Origin: Neocallimastix lanati (nom. inval.)
Lineage: Eukaryota > Neocallimastigomycota > Neocallimastigomycetes > Neocallimastigales > Neocallimastigaceae
NCBI GenBank assembly: GCA_016946835.1
Contig: JACVTC010000004.1
Coordinates: 285,001-337,500 of the forward strand
Reading direction: 5' to 3'
Length of the DNA: 52,500 bases
Within the stretch, counting starts at the first letter, position 1. Each line of letters begins with the position of its first letter. Of the stretch, positions 1-13,490 are shown piece by piece. The notes under the pieces were generated by a model, which saw nothing but the letters and a program-made list of their open reading frames with translations, searched no databases and was not told where the DNA came from. The position numbers and the translations under genes were made by a program.

Positions 1-4445
<4,445 letters not shown>

Positions 4446-4751
4446 ATTATTTACAAAAACTGGAAAAAAAAATTAAATAAAAGATTCAACATCAAAATAT
4501 AACTATTAATATATATCAATATAATCATTAACTATTATCTAAAATAGTCACAAATAATTTATTATTAAATTTTTTATATTTTTTTTATTTTCTTTTTTTT
4601 TTTTTTTTTAAATAATAAATATTATTTGTCCAATTATATAATTTCTGTTTAAAGTAATTTCTATTAGGGATTAGAATTTGAATCTTTTCCACGAAGATTT
4701 TTTTTTACAGCCGTTATTATTGCGAATTTTAGACTTTATCTATTTATTTAC

Positions 4752-4817
4752 TTTTTAATTACATAAATAAATAATATTTGTCCAATTAGAACATTATAAT
4801 ATTTATGTAATTAAAAA
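4752..4817. repeat. Perfect inverted repeat, 18-bp arms
   Basis: The arm at 4752-4769 (TTTTTAATTACATAAATA) is the exact reverse complement of 4800-4817, with a 30-base loop. The phrase ATTTGTCCAATTA inside the loop also occurs about 150 bases upstream (near 4623-4636). It lies next to the 3' end of a LINE relic. Confidence 0.85.
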
Positions 4818-5460
4818 ATAACAAGAACACCGTTTTAGATAGTCTTCTTCAATTATTTTGGCAGCTTTGACAACACGAGCATCAAATTTATATCCAATGC
4901 TTTTTTTTTTTTTAGACATTGTTTAAAAATATTGTCAACTAATTGTTTTTGTTCCACATTATTAAGTTTAATTTTTATTATATAATGAACGCCCGCCAAG
5001 AAGAGCATTCAATATATAATAATAAATAAATATTATTATTATAATCCTTTTTCTGAATCTAAAGAAACATCCAAGGATTTATGTTCAATTATCATTGCAA
5101 ACTTCAAAAAGAGATCATTTAGAAAAGGTAAAGATCTATTTCTGTAATTTTCCAATTCTTTACAGGCAAAGATCCAGTGAGAAAAGCTAGATACACTAAC
5201 ACCACAACAAGGGCAACATTTAAGGCAATCTTCTGAGACTAATATTCTTTTAATGAAAATACTAAAGTCAAATTTAAAACCACACCTAATTCGAGAAATC
5301 CAAAAGAATCCCAACTGATACTTAGAATATTGAAATGTTAAGTTTCTGATTTATGAAATAAATTCAAAATCATTCTCCTTGTAAATAATTGCTTTTTTAG
5401 CTTTTGAGGGTTTGAAGACATCTCTTTCCCAATAAAACTTTTTTATATCACTTGTTTTCT

Positions 5461-5655
5461 TAAATGGATTTTCTAATAAATCCTTTATCTAATAATTCCT
5501 TTAATTGTTTCTTTAATTCTTCACGCTCTAATTCGGTCAAAGGATATAAAGGACCATAAAATAAGATTGAATTATAAAAAAAAAAAAAAAGAAAAAAAAG
5601 AAAAGAAAAAAAAAGTTAATTCAAAAATCAGTTTATTGTTTCAATTCTACAATTT
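5461..5655 (-). mobile_element. Insert in LINE relic containing a Ty3/gypsy reverse-transcriptase fragment
   Basis: Between two colinear blocks of LINE coding sequence lies about 190 bases absent from the related LINE copy at 51860-51990. On the minus strand 5558-5462 reads YGPLYPLTELEREELKKQL followed by ELLDKGFIRKSI. This matches the well-known start of the Ty3/gypsy reverse transcriptase (PxxPLYPLSxxELxxLRxxLxELLxKGFIRPS). The rest of the insert is a T/C-rich run (minus strand) and AT filler. It is same-sense with the surrounding LINE. Too short to be an element; best read as captured filler DNA or the stump of a gypsy insertion. Confidence 0.7.
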
Positions 5656-6141
5656 AATTTCTTATCCAAAGTCCTTCATTCTTTAGTCCATAAGTAATGT
5701 GACATAGTAGGAATATTATTAGTGAAACAATTAATAATATATGATGAATTTTTCCATTTTCTAAAGCAGCGTAATTGAGATATAGCACAGACAGCTGAAA
5801 GAGGAGGTATTCTCAATTCACGAGTAATATCATAGAGACTAACATATGAATTGTGAGATTTAAGATTCGATTTGAATCTATTGAATAAAGACCATTGCTG
5901 ACCAATAGCAATAGGTATAATTGATTGAAGAAGAACCGCAGTAAATACCAAGAATGGAGTATCAGAATAAGCACCTGATTTCATCTGGCACTTAAATAGA
6001 TCTTTCCATTCTTTTATACTGTTATTAATACTTCTTCCTCCAAGAAGGAAATTAAACACTTTTTCACACACACTAGAATCAACATACACATTATTTTCAA
6101 TACTACTACTAATATTACTATAACCATTATTACCACTACTA

Positions 6142-6881
6142 TTTTTTTTTTTATAGCCGCAATTATTGCGAACTTTAATCTTTATTTTTTTATTCTTATA
6201 TAAATGCATGAATACTTTTAATTTTAATAAAAAAATAAAAAAACACTTAATTAATAAAATAAATAAAAATTATTATATTATTCTTATATAAATACATAAA
6301 TACTTTTAATTTTAATAAAAAAATAAAAAAACACTTAATTAATAAAATAAATAAAAATTATTTTTTTATTCTTATATAAATACATGAATACTTTTAATTT
6401 TAATAAAAAAATAAAAAAACACTTAATAAAATAAATAAAAATTATTTTTTTATTCTTATATAAATACATGAATACTTTTAATTTTAATAAAAAAATAAAA
6501 AAACACTTAATAAAATAAATAAAAATTATTTTTCCAATTTGAAAATAATAATAAATGAAATAGTAACATGAAATAAAAAATAATAATAAAAAATAAGTGG
6601 ATAAATAAATTCAGAAAAACGTTCATATGCAACGAACCTCATCTTCTTATGGATTAGGGTTTGAATTGACTATCTGAAAGAAATTATGGTCTTTTCCTTC
6701 AGAGGCATTGGCCCTGCTAGCCTGTCTTACTGCATTTTTAGCGTTGACGCTCCTGGTTAGTTTGCGCTTATACTTTTGGAATAGTAACCCTTGCCGAGTA
6801 CTAACCCGAGGCATAATTTCTATAAAGAGAGCCACAGATCGCACCAAGAATGGCGTTTTACTACTATTATTACTATTACTA
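6142..6881 (-). pseudogene. 5'-truncated LINE 3' end (stack copy 3)
   Basis: On the minus strand, 6862-6650 encodes a LINE C-terminus. It starts at TPFLVRSVALFIEIMP, has SVNAKNAVRQASRANA, and aligns with TPFLVVTAALLQSIIPIAIG and SVNAEETVRQASRASA of the neighbouring copy. A 3' untranslated region with tandem 84-88-bp units follows (6191-6533). It ends AATAAAGATTAAAGTTCGC and an 11-base A tail (plus-strand T run 6142-6152). Its 5' truncation abuts the poly(A) of copy 2. Confidence 0.75.
6191..6533. repeat. Tandem repeat, four units of about 84-88 bp
   Basis: Units begin with TATTCTTATATAAAT at 6191, 6279, 6367 and 6451, giving periods of 88, 88 and 84; the last unit is partial. They differ by few substitutions and by loss of an AATT block. 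They lie in the 3' untranslated part of a LINE relic. Confidence 0.9.
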
Positions 6882-7363
6882 TTTTTTTTTTTTTTTTTTT
6901 TTTTAACGTCAGCAAACTTGTTTCATCTTTATTAATTAAATATATGATAAAATACATGTAATAAAAAGAAAAAAAAGATAAAAAATAAACAAAAAATAAA
7001 ACACAAAATAAAATAAAATAATGGTATAATATATTCTAGTTTCATTTAATTAATATTTGTAAGACTTCACAAGGGCATTATTATACTGTAGTATAATAAT
7101 TAATTTTGACTTCATAATGTTAATCATAATTTTAAGATACGAAATTGAACACTTTTTCACACACACTAGAATCAACATACACATTATTTTCAATACTATA
7201 ACTAACATTACTAAAAATACTATTACTAATATTACTGTAACTATTATTACTAATACTATTATTACTATTCCTATTATCATTATTTCTATTAACTATATCA
7301 TTTGTTAGGTTGCCACGGTAAAAAGCATTATATAAAAATAAAATTTTATCATTAACTTTACTA

Positions 7364-7366
<3 letters not shown>
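6882..7366 (-). pseudogene. 5'-truncated LINE 3' end with internal deletion (stack copy 2)
   Basis: The minus strand from 7358 reads SKVNDKILFLYNAFYRGNLTND, an Asn/Ser microsatellite stretch, then VYVDSSVCEKVFNF. At about 7150 it jumps into the 3' untranslated region. Compared with copy 1 it lacks everything from LLRGRS to the stop; both sides of the break share AATTT. The 3' untranslated region (7145-6905) is nearly identical to 7655-7406. It ends AATAAAGATGAAACAAG, then CTGACGTT and a 23-base A tail (plus-strand T run 6882-6904). Confidence 0.8.
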
Positions 7367-7408
<42 letters not shown>

Positions 7409-8159
7409 GGCAGCAAACTTGTTTCATCTTTATTAATTAAATATTTGATAAAATATATGTAATAAAATAATAAAAAAAAGATAAAAAAATAAACAAAAAA
7501 TAAAACACAAAATAAAATAAAATAATGGTATAATATATTCTAGTTTCATTTAATTAATATTTGTAAGACTTCACAAGGATATTATTATACTGAAGTATAA
7601 TAATTAATTTTGACTTCAAAATGTTAATCATAATTTTAAGATACAAAATTATGATCTTCATTGGTTGCGCTAGCCCTGCTGGCCTGTCTTACTGTTTCTT
7701 CAGCATTGACGCTCTTGGTAGTAGTAGTACGATTCGATTTGAACCTATTGAACAAAGACCATTGCTGGCCAATAGCAATAGGTATAATCGATTGGAGAAG
7801 TGCCGCAGTAACCACTAAGAACGGAGTATCAGAATAAGCACCTGATTTCATCTGGCACTTAAATAGATCCTTCCATTCCCTTGTACTGTTATTAATACTT
7901 CTGCCTCTAAGAAGGAAATTAAACACTTTTTCACACACACTAGAATCAATATACACATTATTTTCAATACTATTACACGTTATTTTCGATACTATTACTA
8001 ATATTACTAAAACTATCATTACTATTACTATTATTACTATTACTATTATCATTATTACTATTAACTATATCATTTGTTAGGTTGCCACGGTTAAAAGCAT
8101 TATATAAAAATAAAATTTTTATCATTAACTTTACTACGAATATGATTGAAAAAAGGACA

Positions 8160-8166
<7 letters not shown>
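7367..8166 (-). pseudogene. Host LINE interrupted by the full-length LINE: 3' portion (stack copy 1)
   Basis: On the minus strand the sequence resumes at the target duplication with LIDCPFFNHIRSKVND, then LYNAFNRGNLTND. An AATAGT microsatellite encoding Asn/Ser follows, then VYIDSSVCEKVFNFLLRGRS, IPIAIGQQWSLFNRFKS and SVNAEETVRQASRASA. The long frame is 8052-7636, but the microsatellite has shifted the frame upstream of it. The 3' untranslated region ends AATAAAGATGAAACAAG, then CTGCCGTT, with a 39-base A tail (plus-strand T run 7367-7405). The 5' continuation of this element is at 13105-13490. Confidence 0.8.
8154..8166. repeat. Target-site duplication, 3' copy, of the full-length LINE
   Basis: AGGACAATCAATT here is identical to 13105-13117. 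It directly borders the poly(A) end (plus-strand T run to 8196) of the LINE. The final TT may belong to the tail. Confidence 0.85.
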
Positions 8167-8199
<33 letters not shown>

Positions 8200-8294
8200 C
8201 TAGGAATAAACTTTATTTAATAATATTTTTTTTTTTAAAAAAATACATGAAGTTTAAATACATGAAATTTTTTTTTTATATTAATATTAAAAAA

Positions 8295-11200
8295 CTACGT
8301 TATGAGATTCGAGGACGAAAAGGCCTCTAACTCTTCCCATTCATCGAAGATAACTCCATGTGGATGAAAATTATCATTCGAATCTGTATCAGAATTTCTT
8401 CTTTGCCTTATCGTTACGACGTCGACGCTCTTGACAACGGTAGGTCTAACACTATACAAATCGATCATGGTGTAAAAATCACCAATCACAATAGGCATAA
8501 CGTTAGTAAGGAATTCCGCAAGCCCCACAAAATATGAAATCGGGAAAGAAGACTCGTTCGAAGGTGATTGAAAAATATTATTAATATATCGCCTTCTTTC
8601 CCCCGAGCCGATCTTTAAGATTTCAAATACTGCATTTCCGCCAAGAAGGAGACACAGCACGTAAAAATTGATATTATCATCAAAATCTTCCTCTTTATCA
8701 TCAGGAATGTTCAATGATTTCTCATGAACAATTAGAGAAAAATTAATAAAAATTTCATCAACAAAGGGAATGAAATGTTGCCTAAATTCTTCAAATTTAG
8801 GACATAAAAGTATCCAGTGTGTAAAACTAGGTATGCTGTTACTCTCACCACAACAAGGGCAGTATGTTGGGCAATTTTCTGATACTAGATTACTTTTAAC
8901 ATACGTTTTTACATCAAATTTGAATCCACATTTAATTCGTCCAATCCAAAAAAATCCAAGAGAAAATTGTGAATATTTAAGTGATAGACGTTGAATAAAT
9001 TTTTTAAAACCAAATTTAAATTTCTTGTATTTTGTAGATCTGATCGCAGGAGTGCTTGAATAATGAATATTTTCCCAGTAAAACTTCCTTATTTCTCCAG
9101 GAAGTTTATTACTGTGCTTGTGTACTGCTAAACTCCGTGCTTTTTTCGTCCATGAATAGTGAGAAAGTGTAGGTATATTTTTGACTAAATGAGAGATAAT
9201 ACAAGAAGAATCTTTCCACTTTTTAAAGCATCGAATCATCGCCTTAGCACAAAAACTAGCTATAGGAGGTATAGAAAGTTCCTTAGACATATTGTAAATT
9301 GAAGTATTGGAGGTTTTATTTTTAAACCAGAAACTCCAGTACAAACCTCGATTAAAAGCAGTTTGAGCTTTTTCAGTATTCTTTTTATTTGAACCAAGTA
9401 AGGGAGCATAATAAAGAACTGAGCTAAGGACAAAAGAAACTAGTATACGAGTTTTAAAGTAGAAAGGAACATTCCTATTGGTTAAAAAACTAAAGAAAGA
9501 GTTAACTGTATAATTAATTTTACTATTCATCTTAGCAATAATAGGTTTTAAATCCAACGATTCATTAAAAGGTATACCAAGATATGTATATTGATTAGTG
9601 CTTGGTATATAGTTCATACCAAGTCTAAATGTAGGATTTTCATAATGTCTTGAAGGAATAAAATTCTTTGGTTTAACAACTAGTGTAGCGCATTTATTGA
9701 TTCCAAAGGTCATTTCATTTTTAATACCCCAATCATGAGCAATATTCAAAAGGTTTTTAAGTGAAGATTTTGTAGGAGCTAATAATACAATATCATCAGC
9801 AAATAATCCACCACAACACTTTTTCTTTTCAGTAATCACACCATATCTTTTACATTTATCAAAAATATCATTGATAAATATATTGAATAAGATAGGTGAG
9901 AGAGGACACCCTTGGCGAACACCACGGTGTATTGGAAATTCTTTTGAAAGTTTACCATTAAAGTTTGCACGAGCTTTCGAGGTAAGGTATAGATTAGTAA
10001 TGAATTGAAGGCATTTACCACGAATACCAAGATTATCTAGTTTAGTAAGTATATTGTAAATTGGAACTGAATCATAAGCTTTTTTAAGGTCAAGAAAGGC
10101 AAGAAAGGTAAATTTATCCTTAAATTTTCTTCTTTGACAAATTTCACGAATGGATACAAATAAACTAATACATTCTTCTTTATTTCTAAAACCAAACTGT
10201 TCTGGTCTAATTAATCCATTAGAAAAAGCATAGTCCGATATTCTTTTAGTGACAATTTTTGATAGAATTTTTAAACCTACATTGATGAGTGAAATACCAC
10301 GATAATTATTACAATCTGAAAGATCCCCTTTTTTAGGAATAGAAACAATAGAAGCAGAGTTCCATTCATTAGGAAAGTCACCATCCCAAATTTTATTAAA
10401 AAGTAATAACAGACACTTTGCACAATCGGAATAAGTAACCTCTTGATTAGAGTCATCCTGAGAAGAATTTCTACTCTCAGAATTAAAAAATGCTTTAAAA
10501 AATTCTGTAGGTATACCATCAGGACCAGGTGCTTTGTTATTTTTCATTGAAAGAACAGTTGAATGAATTTCTGACATGGAAATAGGTTGATTAATATCCC
10601 ATGATTCCTGAGGAGTAGAAGAATTATTAAGTATTCTTTTCCAATAATTTTCATTAAGACTGTGACCAGTTATATCAGAAGCAAGTTCTTCATAGTGTTC
10701 TGCAAAACGATTGAGTTGATCTTCTTGGGATACTAGAACATTACCTTCTTTATCTTTAATGTATACAGGTGATTGAGAAGGAGAGTAAGAAGGTTTAGAG
10801 ATTTTCTTAAGTCCAGACCAACCACGCTGGGCATCATTTTTTAAGAAACATTCGCCGATGGAATGAATCAAATATTTAAATCTAATATTCCTAATATTTC
10901 TTTTAATACTAATGATATAATCAGAAAGAACTCTATATTCTTTTGAGAGATCACAAAATTCTTGAAGATTAGATAAATCATTACTAAGTTTAAAATTTTT
11001 AATCCTTTTATAAAATAAATGTTTTTCATGTGATAATTTCTTAATATAAGCAGGACAATGGAACGCTGAACCTTGTAAATTTGTAGGAACTCTTGCTTGA
11101 ATGTCATCGCCTATTTTATTTGCTGTGTCAAGAAGTTTTTTAACCATTGTATTAGAGTCTAGATTATCATTATGTTCAAATTCATCCAGTAAACATGTGA

Positions 11201-12380
11201 ATTTATTATGAGAGAAGATTGCTTCACGTTTATCCCTACAAATTCGATTAGACCACTTAATTTGTTTATCCCGAGGGGGAGTAACAAAACCATCAGGAGA
11301 TATTTTTTTACAAGAAAGAATAAGTGGTAAATGGTCAGAGATGTCATTAAAAGAGTAGCATACAGAAGCAATATTCAGATAATTTCTTAATTTATCGTTC
11401 ACTACTATAAAATCAATACAAGAATTCTTTCCACCATTAGACCAAGTAAATTGATGACCAACCATATCCATAACAAACCATTGAGGGGAAATTCTAAGAA
11501 TAAGATCTTTGAGTTGTTGCTTAGTCATGTTGAAATCACCAACAATAGCCGAAGGGTTATTCTGATGGTTCTTGAGCCAATTAGCAAAATCAGTTTCCGC
11601 TTTTTCTCTAGAGTCTTTGTGTTTTTTGCTAGGGATGTAAATGTTCCCTAAAGAACATCTGACACCCCAAAAAGAGAATATATTTACTGAGAGTATATAT
11701 CTATATTCAAAATCATCATTAGTGAATTGGCAGGAGGAGTGCACACCTATATAAAGGCCCCTCATACCAGGGATTTTTTTGTCCGCACGTCTCAGTACTG
11801 TTCTATAATGATTAAGGAATGGATATGAGTTAGAAAAGGAGTTAAGGAATGAACTATTACCGACTTCTTGAAGACAAATACAAATAGGATTAAAGATTGA
11901 ATTAAAATTGGTAAGTCCGTCACGTTTTTCAGAATTCCAACCATTTATGTTCCAGCTAATACAGAGGTTGAAATATTTAGTATTCGAGAAAGGGTTAGCA
12001 TACAGGAGGCTTTCAGAGATGGGGATTGAGGGTTCAGAATAATACCTGGTTCTATTATGATTAACATTACTAAATGTGCGTATCCTTGAAGTAATCTTCC
12101 ATTTAATTCTTTTAACAGGTAAGTGCTTAGTAATCAAATAAATAACCTTCAAATAATCCGTACAATTATTATAGTTAACTCTTAGGATGAAGTAGTTTTC
12201 CATATTAATATAGTGTTTTTTAACGATTCCATGAACAACTTCATTACAATTTGATATCTTTTTGCTTAAAAATTCCCATAGTCTACTTTCAGTCCAAGAT
12301 TCAAGATCATGAATGAAAATTAAAACAAATTTATCATGGTCAGGACCATAAAGTCGCAGACCTCTTCGTATAGTTGACAT
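8295..12380 (-). CDS. LINE ORF: endonuclease, reverse transcriptase and zinc knuckle, 1361 residues
   Basis: Nicks target DNA and reverse-transcribes its own RNA from the nick. Residues 1-130 are an uncharacterised N-terminal part with no CCHC knuckle. Residues 137-355 are an APE-type endonuclease: SWNINGWN (142-149), CLQEVG (169-174), VGDFNM (280-285), FTWSNG (311-316), ISDHLPL (347-353). Residues about 615-940 are the reverse transcriptase: NKAPGPDGIP, PKKGDLSDCNNYRGISL, FLDLKKAYDSV, RQGCPLSPILFN. The catalytic box is FADD (860-863), with Phe where YADD is usual, and YTYLGIPF follows. A zinc-knuckle-like motif is C1170, C1174, C1176, C1177, H1188, C1193. No RNase H domain is seen. The ORF is uninterrupted, so the element may be active. 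It ends with FSSSNLIT and a TAA stop. Confidence 0.93.
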   Translation of the reverse strand: MSTIRRGLRLYGPDHDKFVLIFIHDLESWTESRLWEFLSKKISNCNEVVHGIVKKHYINMENYFILRVNYNNCTDYLKVIYLITKHLPVKRIKWKITSRIRTFSNVNHNRTRYYSEPSIPISESLLYANPFSNTKYFNLCISWNINGWNSEKRDGLTNFNSIFNPICICLQEVGNSSFLNSFSNSYPFLNHYRTVLRRADKKIPGMRGLYIGVHSSCQFTNDDFEYRYILSVNIFSFWGVRCSLGNIYIPSKKHKDSREKAETDFANWLKNHQNNPSAIVGDFNMTKQQLKDLILRISPQWFVMDMVGHQFTWSNGGKNSCIDFIVVNDKLRNYLNIASVCYSFNDISDHLPLILSCKKISPDGFVTPPRDKQIKWSNRICRDKREAIFSHNKFTCLLDEFEHNDNLDSNTMVKKLLDTANKIGDDIQARVPTNLQGSAFHCPAYIKKLSHEKHLFYKRIKNFKLSNDLSNLQEFCDLSKEYRVLSDYIISIKRNIRNIRFKYLIHSIGECFLKNDAQRGWSGLKKISKPSYSPSQSPVYIKDKEGNVLVSQEDQLNRFAEHYEELASDITGHSLNENYWKRILNNSSTPQESWDINQPISMSEIHSTVLSMKNNKAPGPDGIPTEFFKAFFNSESRNSSQDDSNQEVTYSDCAKCLLLLFNKIWDGDFPNEWNSASIVSIPKKGDLSDCNNYRGISLINVGLKILSKIVTKRISDYAFSNGLIRPEQFGFRNKEECISLFVSIREICQRRKFKDKFTFLAFLDLKKAYDSVPIYNILTKLDNLGIRGKCLQFITNLYLTSKARANFNGKLSKEFPIHRGVRQGCPLSPILFNIFINDIFDKCKRYGVITEKKKCCGGLFADDIVLLAPTKSSLKNLLNIAHDWGIKNEMTFGINKCATLVVKPKNFIPSRHYENPTFRLGMNYIPSTNQYTYLGIPFNESLDLKPIIAKMNSKINYTVNSFFSFLTNRNVPFYFKTRILVSFVLSSVLYYAPLLGSNKKNTEKAQTAFNRGLYWSFWFKNKTSNTSIYNMSKELSIPPIASFCAKAMIRCFKKWKDSSCIISHLVKNIPTLSHYSWTKKARSLAVHKHSNKLPGEIRKFYWENIHYSSTPAIRSTKYKKFKFGFKKFIQRLSLKYSQFSLGFFWIGRIKCGFKFDVKTYVKSNLVSENCPTYCPCCGESNSIPSFTHWILLCPKFEEFRQHFIPFVDEIFINFSLIVHEKSLNIPDDKEEDFDDNINFYVLCLLLGGNAVFEILKIGSGERRRYINNIFQSPSNESSFPISYFVGLAEFLTNVMPIVIGDFYTMIDLYSVRPTVVKSVDVVTIRQRRNSDTDSNDNFHPHGVIFDEWEELEAFSSSNLIT

Positions 12381-13104
12381 AATAAAATAAAAAACTTATC
12401 TATATTAATAAAAAGTAAGTGTAATAAAAAAATAAAAAAATAAAATTAGTAAAAATTAAAAAATTAAAAAAATAAAAATTTATTGCTGTTGTCTTCTCTT
12501 TCGTGTATATTGTTTGCTAAAACTTGTTTGTTTTTCTTTCTTTTTGTGTTGACTAGTTTTAATTAATGATTTTCAATTATAAATTCCTGTTTTATGTAAA
12601 AATTTCTGTAAAATAATCATATATAATATAAAATTTAAATGTTAATGAAATAATAGTTGTGAAAAACTATAAAAAGATTCCCATCCGTTAAATAATGTCT
12701 CAAACACAAGCTTTGGAGTGAATCAATCTCCTACATTTCCATTTTACAATAGCTACATGAGAGTATAAATAATACTATAGAAAAAAACATATACAAAATA
12801 ATGCTAAAGTAAAAAATACAATAGATTCATTACAATGATAATATGTAGAAACTACATGATATTATTAATTGTACAACTCCAATGTTACTACATATCCAGT
12901 TTAAGACATTATAGAACGTCAAGTTCACTTTCTACAGTCTTCCAGTATTCCAGATTTCTCTCTTCGTACTAGAAGCCACTTTAGAAAGGATAACCATTGA
13001 TTATCATCAGAATCACAGAAAGCTGTAATTAGTACACCTGATATAGGTTATTCCTTTTCCATCAACCCTCCATGGACCTGGAAAAACAGTCCACTTCATT
13101 GGGG
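12381..13104 (-). other. 5' untranslated region of the full-length LINE
   Basis: Lies between the 5' target duplication (13105) and the ORF start (12380). It has no long ORF in either strand but is clearly less A+T-rich than surrounding intergenic DNA, especially 12660-13100. In many LINEs this region carries an internal RNA polymerase II promoter; that role here is inference. The element's 5' terminus on the minus strand begins CCCCAATGAAGTGGAC. Confidence 0.6.
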
Positions 13105-13117
13105 AGGACAATCAATT
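13105..13117. repeat. Target-site duplication, 5' copy, of the full-length LINE
   Basis: AGGACAATCAATT, identical to 8154-8166. On the minus strand it encodes LIDCP of the interrupted older LINE. The frame after HW is L-I-D-C-P on both sides of the insertion, so the host coding sequence can be followed across it. Confidence 0.85.
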
Positions 13118-13490
13118 AACCAATGACTTATCCATTGTTTATTACTTTTATAACAGGGACAAAAATTAGGACACATTTGATCTATTATTTTCGGAGCTTT
13201 AGCAATTCTAGCATCTAATCTATATCCGCTTCGTGCTCTCAATAGCCAATAGAAACCATATGAAAGATCAGGATATTCATAACAAAGTTTTATAAAATTT
13301 GATGTTTCTTCGTATTTGTTTTTGTCATAAAACTAATCTTTACTAGAATTGATTTTCATATCTCTTTTCCAATAAAATTCCTTGATTTTATTATCATTAT
13401 TACCTCTTTTCTCTAGTTCACATTTAAGAGTTCTACTTTCTTTTTATTTATACATTCAGAATTTACCCATATCAACACAATTTACATAAA
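13105..13490 (-). pseudogene. Host LINE interrupted by the full-length LINE: 5' portion
   Basis: On the minus strand it reads IKEFYWKRDMKINSS, a stop, then YEYPDLSYGFYWLLRARSGY, LDARIAKAPKIIDQMCP, NFCPCYKSNKQWISHW and LIDCP at the junction. This is the C-terminal zinc-knuckle region of a LINE (compare CPTYCPCCG with HWILLCP in the intact element). In-frame stops show it is dead. Sequence above about 13490 is no longer recognisable. Confidence 0.75.

Larger units (their letters stand above)
4698..6141 (-). pseudogene. Rearranged LINE relic (stack copy 4), C-terminal region and 3' end
   Basis: Read on the minus strand the order is abnormal. First comes the extreme C-terminus of a LINE ORF (6130-5885: VCEKVFNFLLGGRS, then IAIGQQWSLFNRFKS). 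It is joined to a segment that should lie upstream of it (5880-5680: LYDITRELRIPPLSA, LRCFRKWK, LWTKE). Next is a foreign insert (5461-5655), then KKFYWERDVFKPSKAKK (5440-5390). After that comes a zinc-knuckle region (5314-5039: GFFWISRIRCGFKFD, CLKCCPCCG, HWIFAC), then an LLGGRS echo near 4990. A piece of a further LINE sits at 4840-4920 (GYKFDARVVKAAKIIEE). It ends in ATAAAGTCTAAAATTCGC and a 9-base A tail (plus-strand T run 4698-4706). No functional ORF remains; related to the full-length LINE at 8165-13104 but a different lineage. Confidence 0.75.
8165..13104 (-). mobile_element. Full-length non-LTR retrotransposon (LINE), probably young
   Basis: About 4.94 kb between two copies of a 13-bp target duplication. 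On the minus strand: a roughly 720-bp 5' untranslated region (13104-12381), one long ORF (12380-8295), then a short 3' untranslated region. It ends AAATAAAGTTTATTCC, then TAGTCT and an A tail of about 32 (plus-strand T run 8165-8196). It has no LTRs. The target reads CAATT/AACC on the primer strand, in line with the TT/AA preference of APE-type LINE endonucleases. A nearly identical 3' copy lies at 35425-36374. Confidence 0.92.

Noticed and set aside
8770-8994. 74-codon plus-strand frame, repeated identically at 35542-35766 on the minus strand
   Set aside because: Antisense shadow of the conserved LINE zinc-knuckle region; identical only because the LINE is duplicated.
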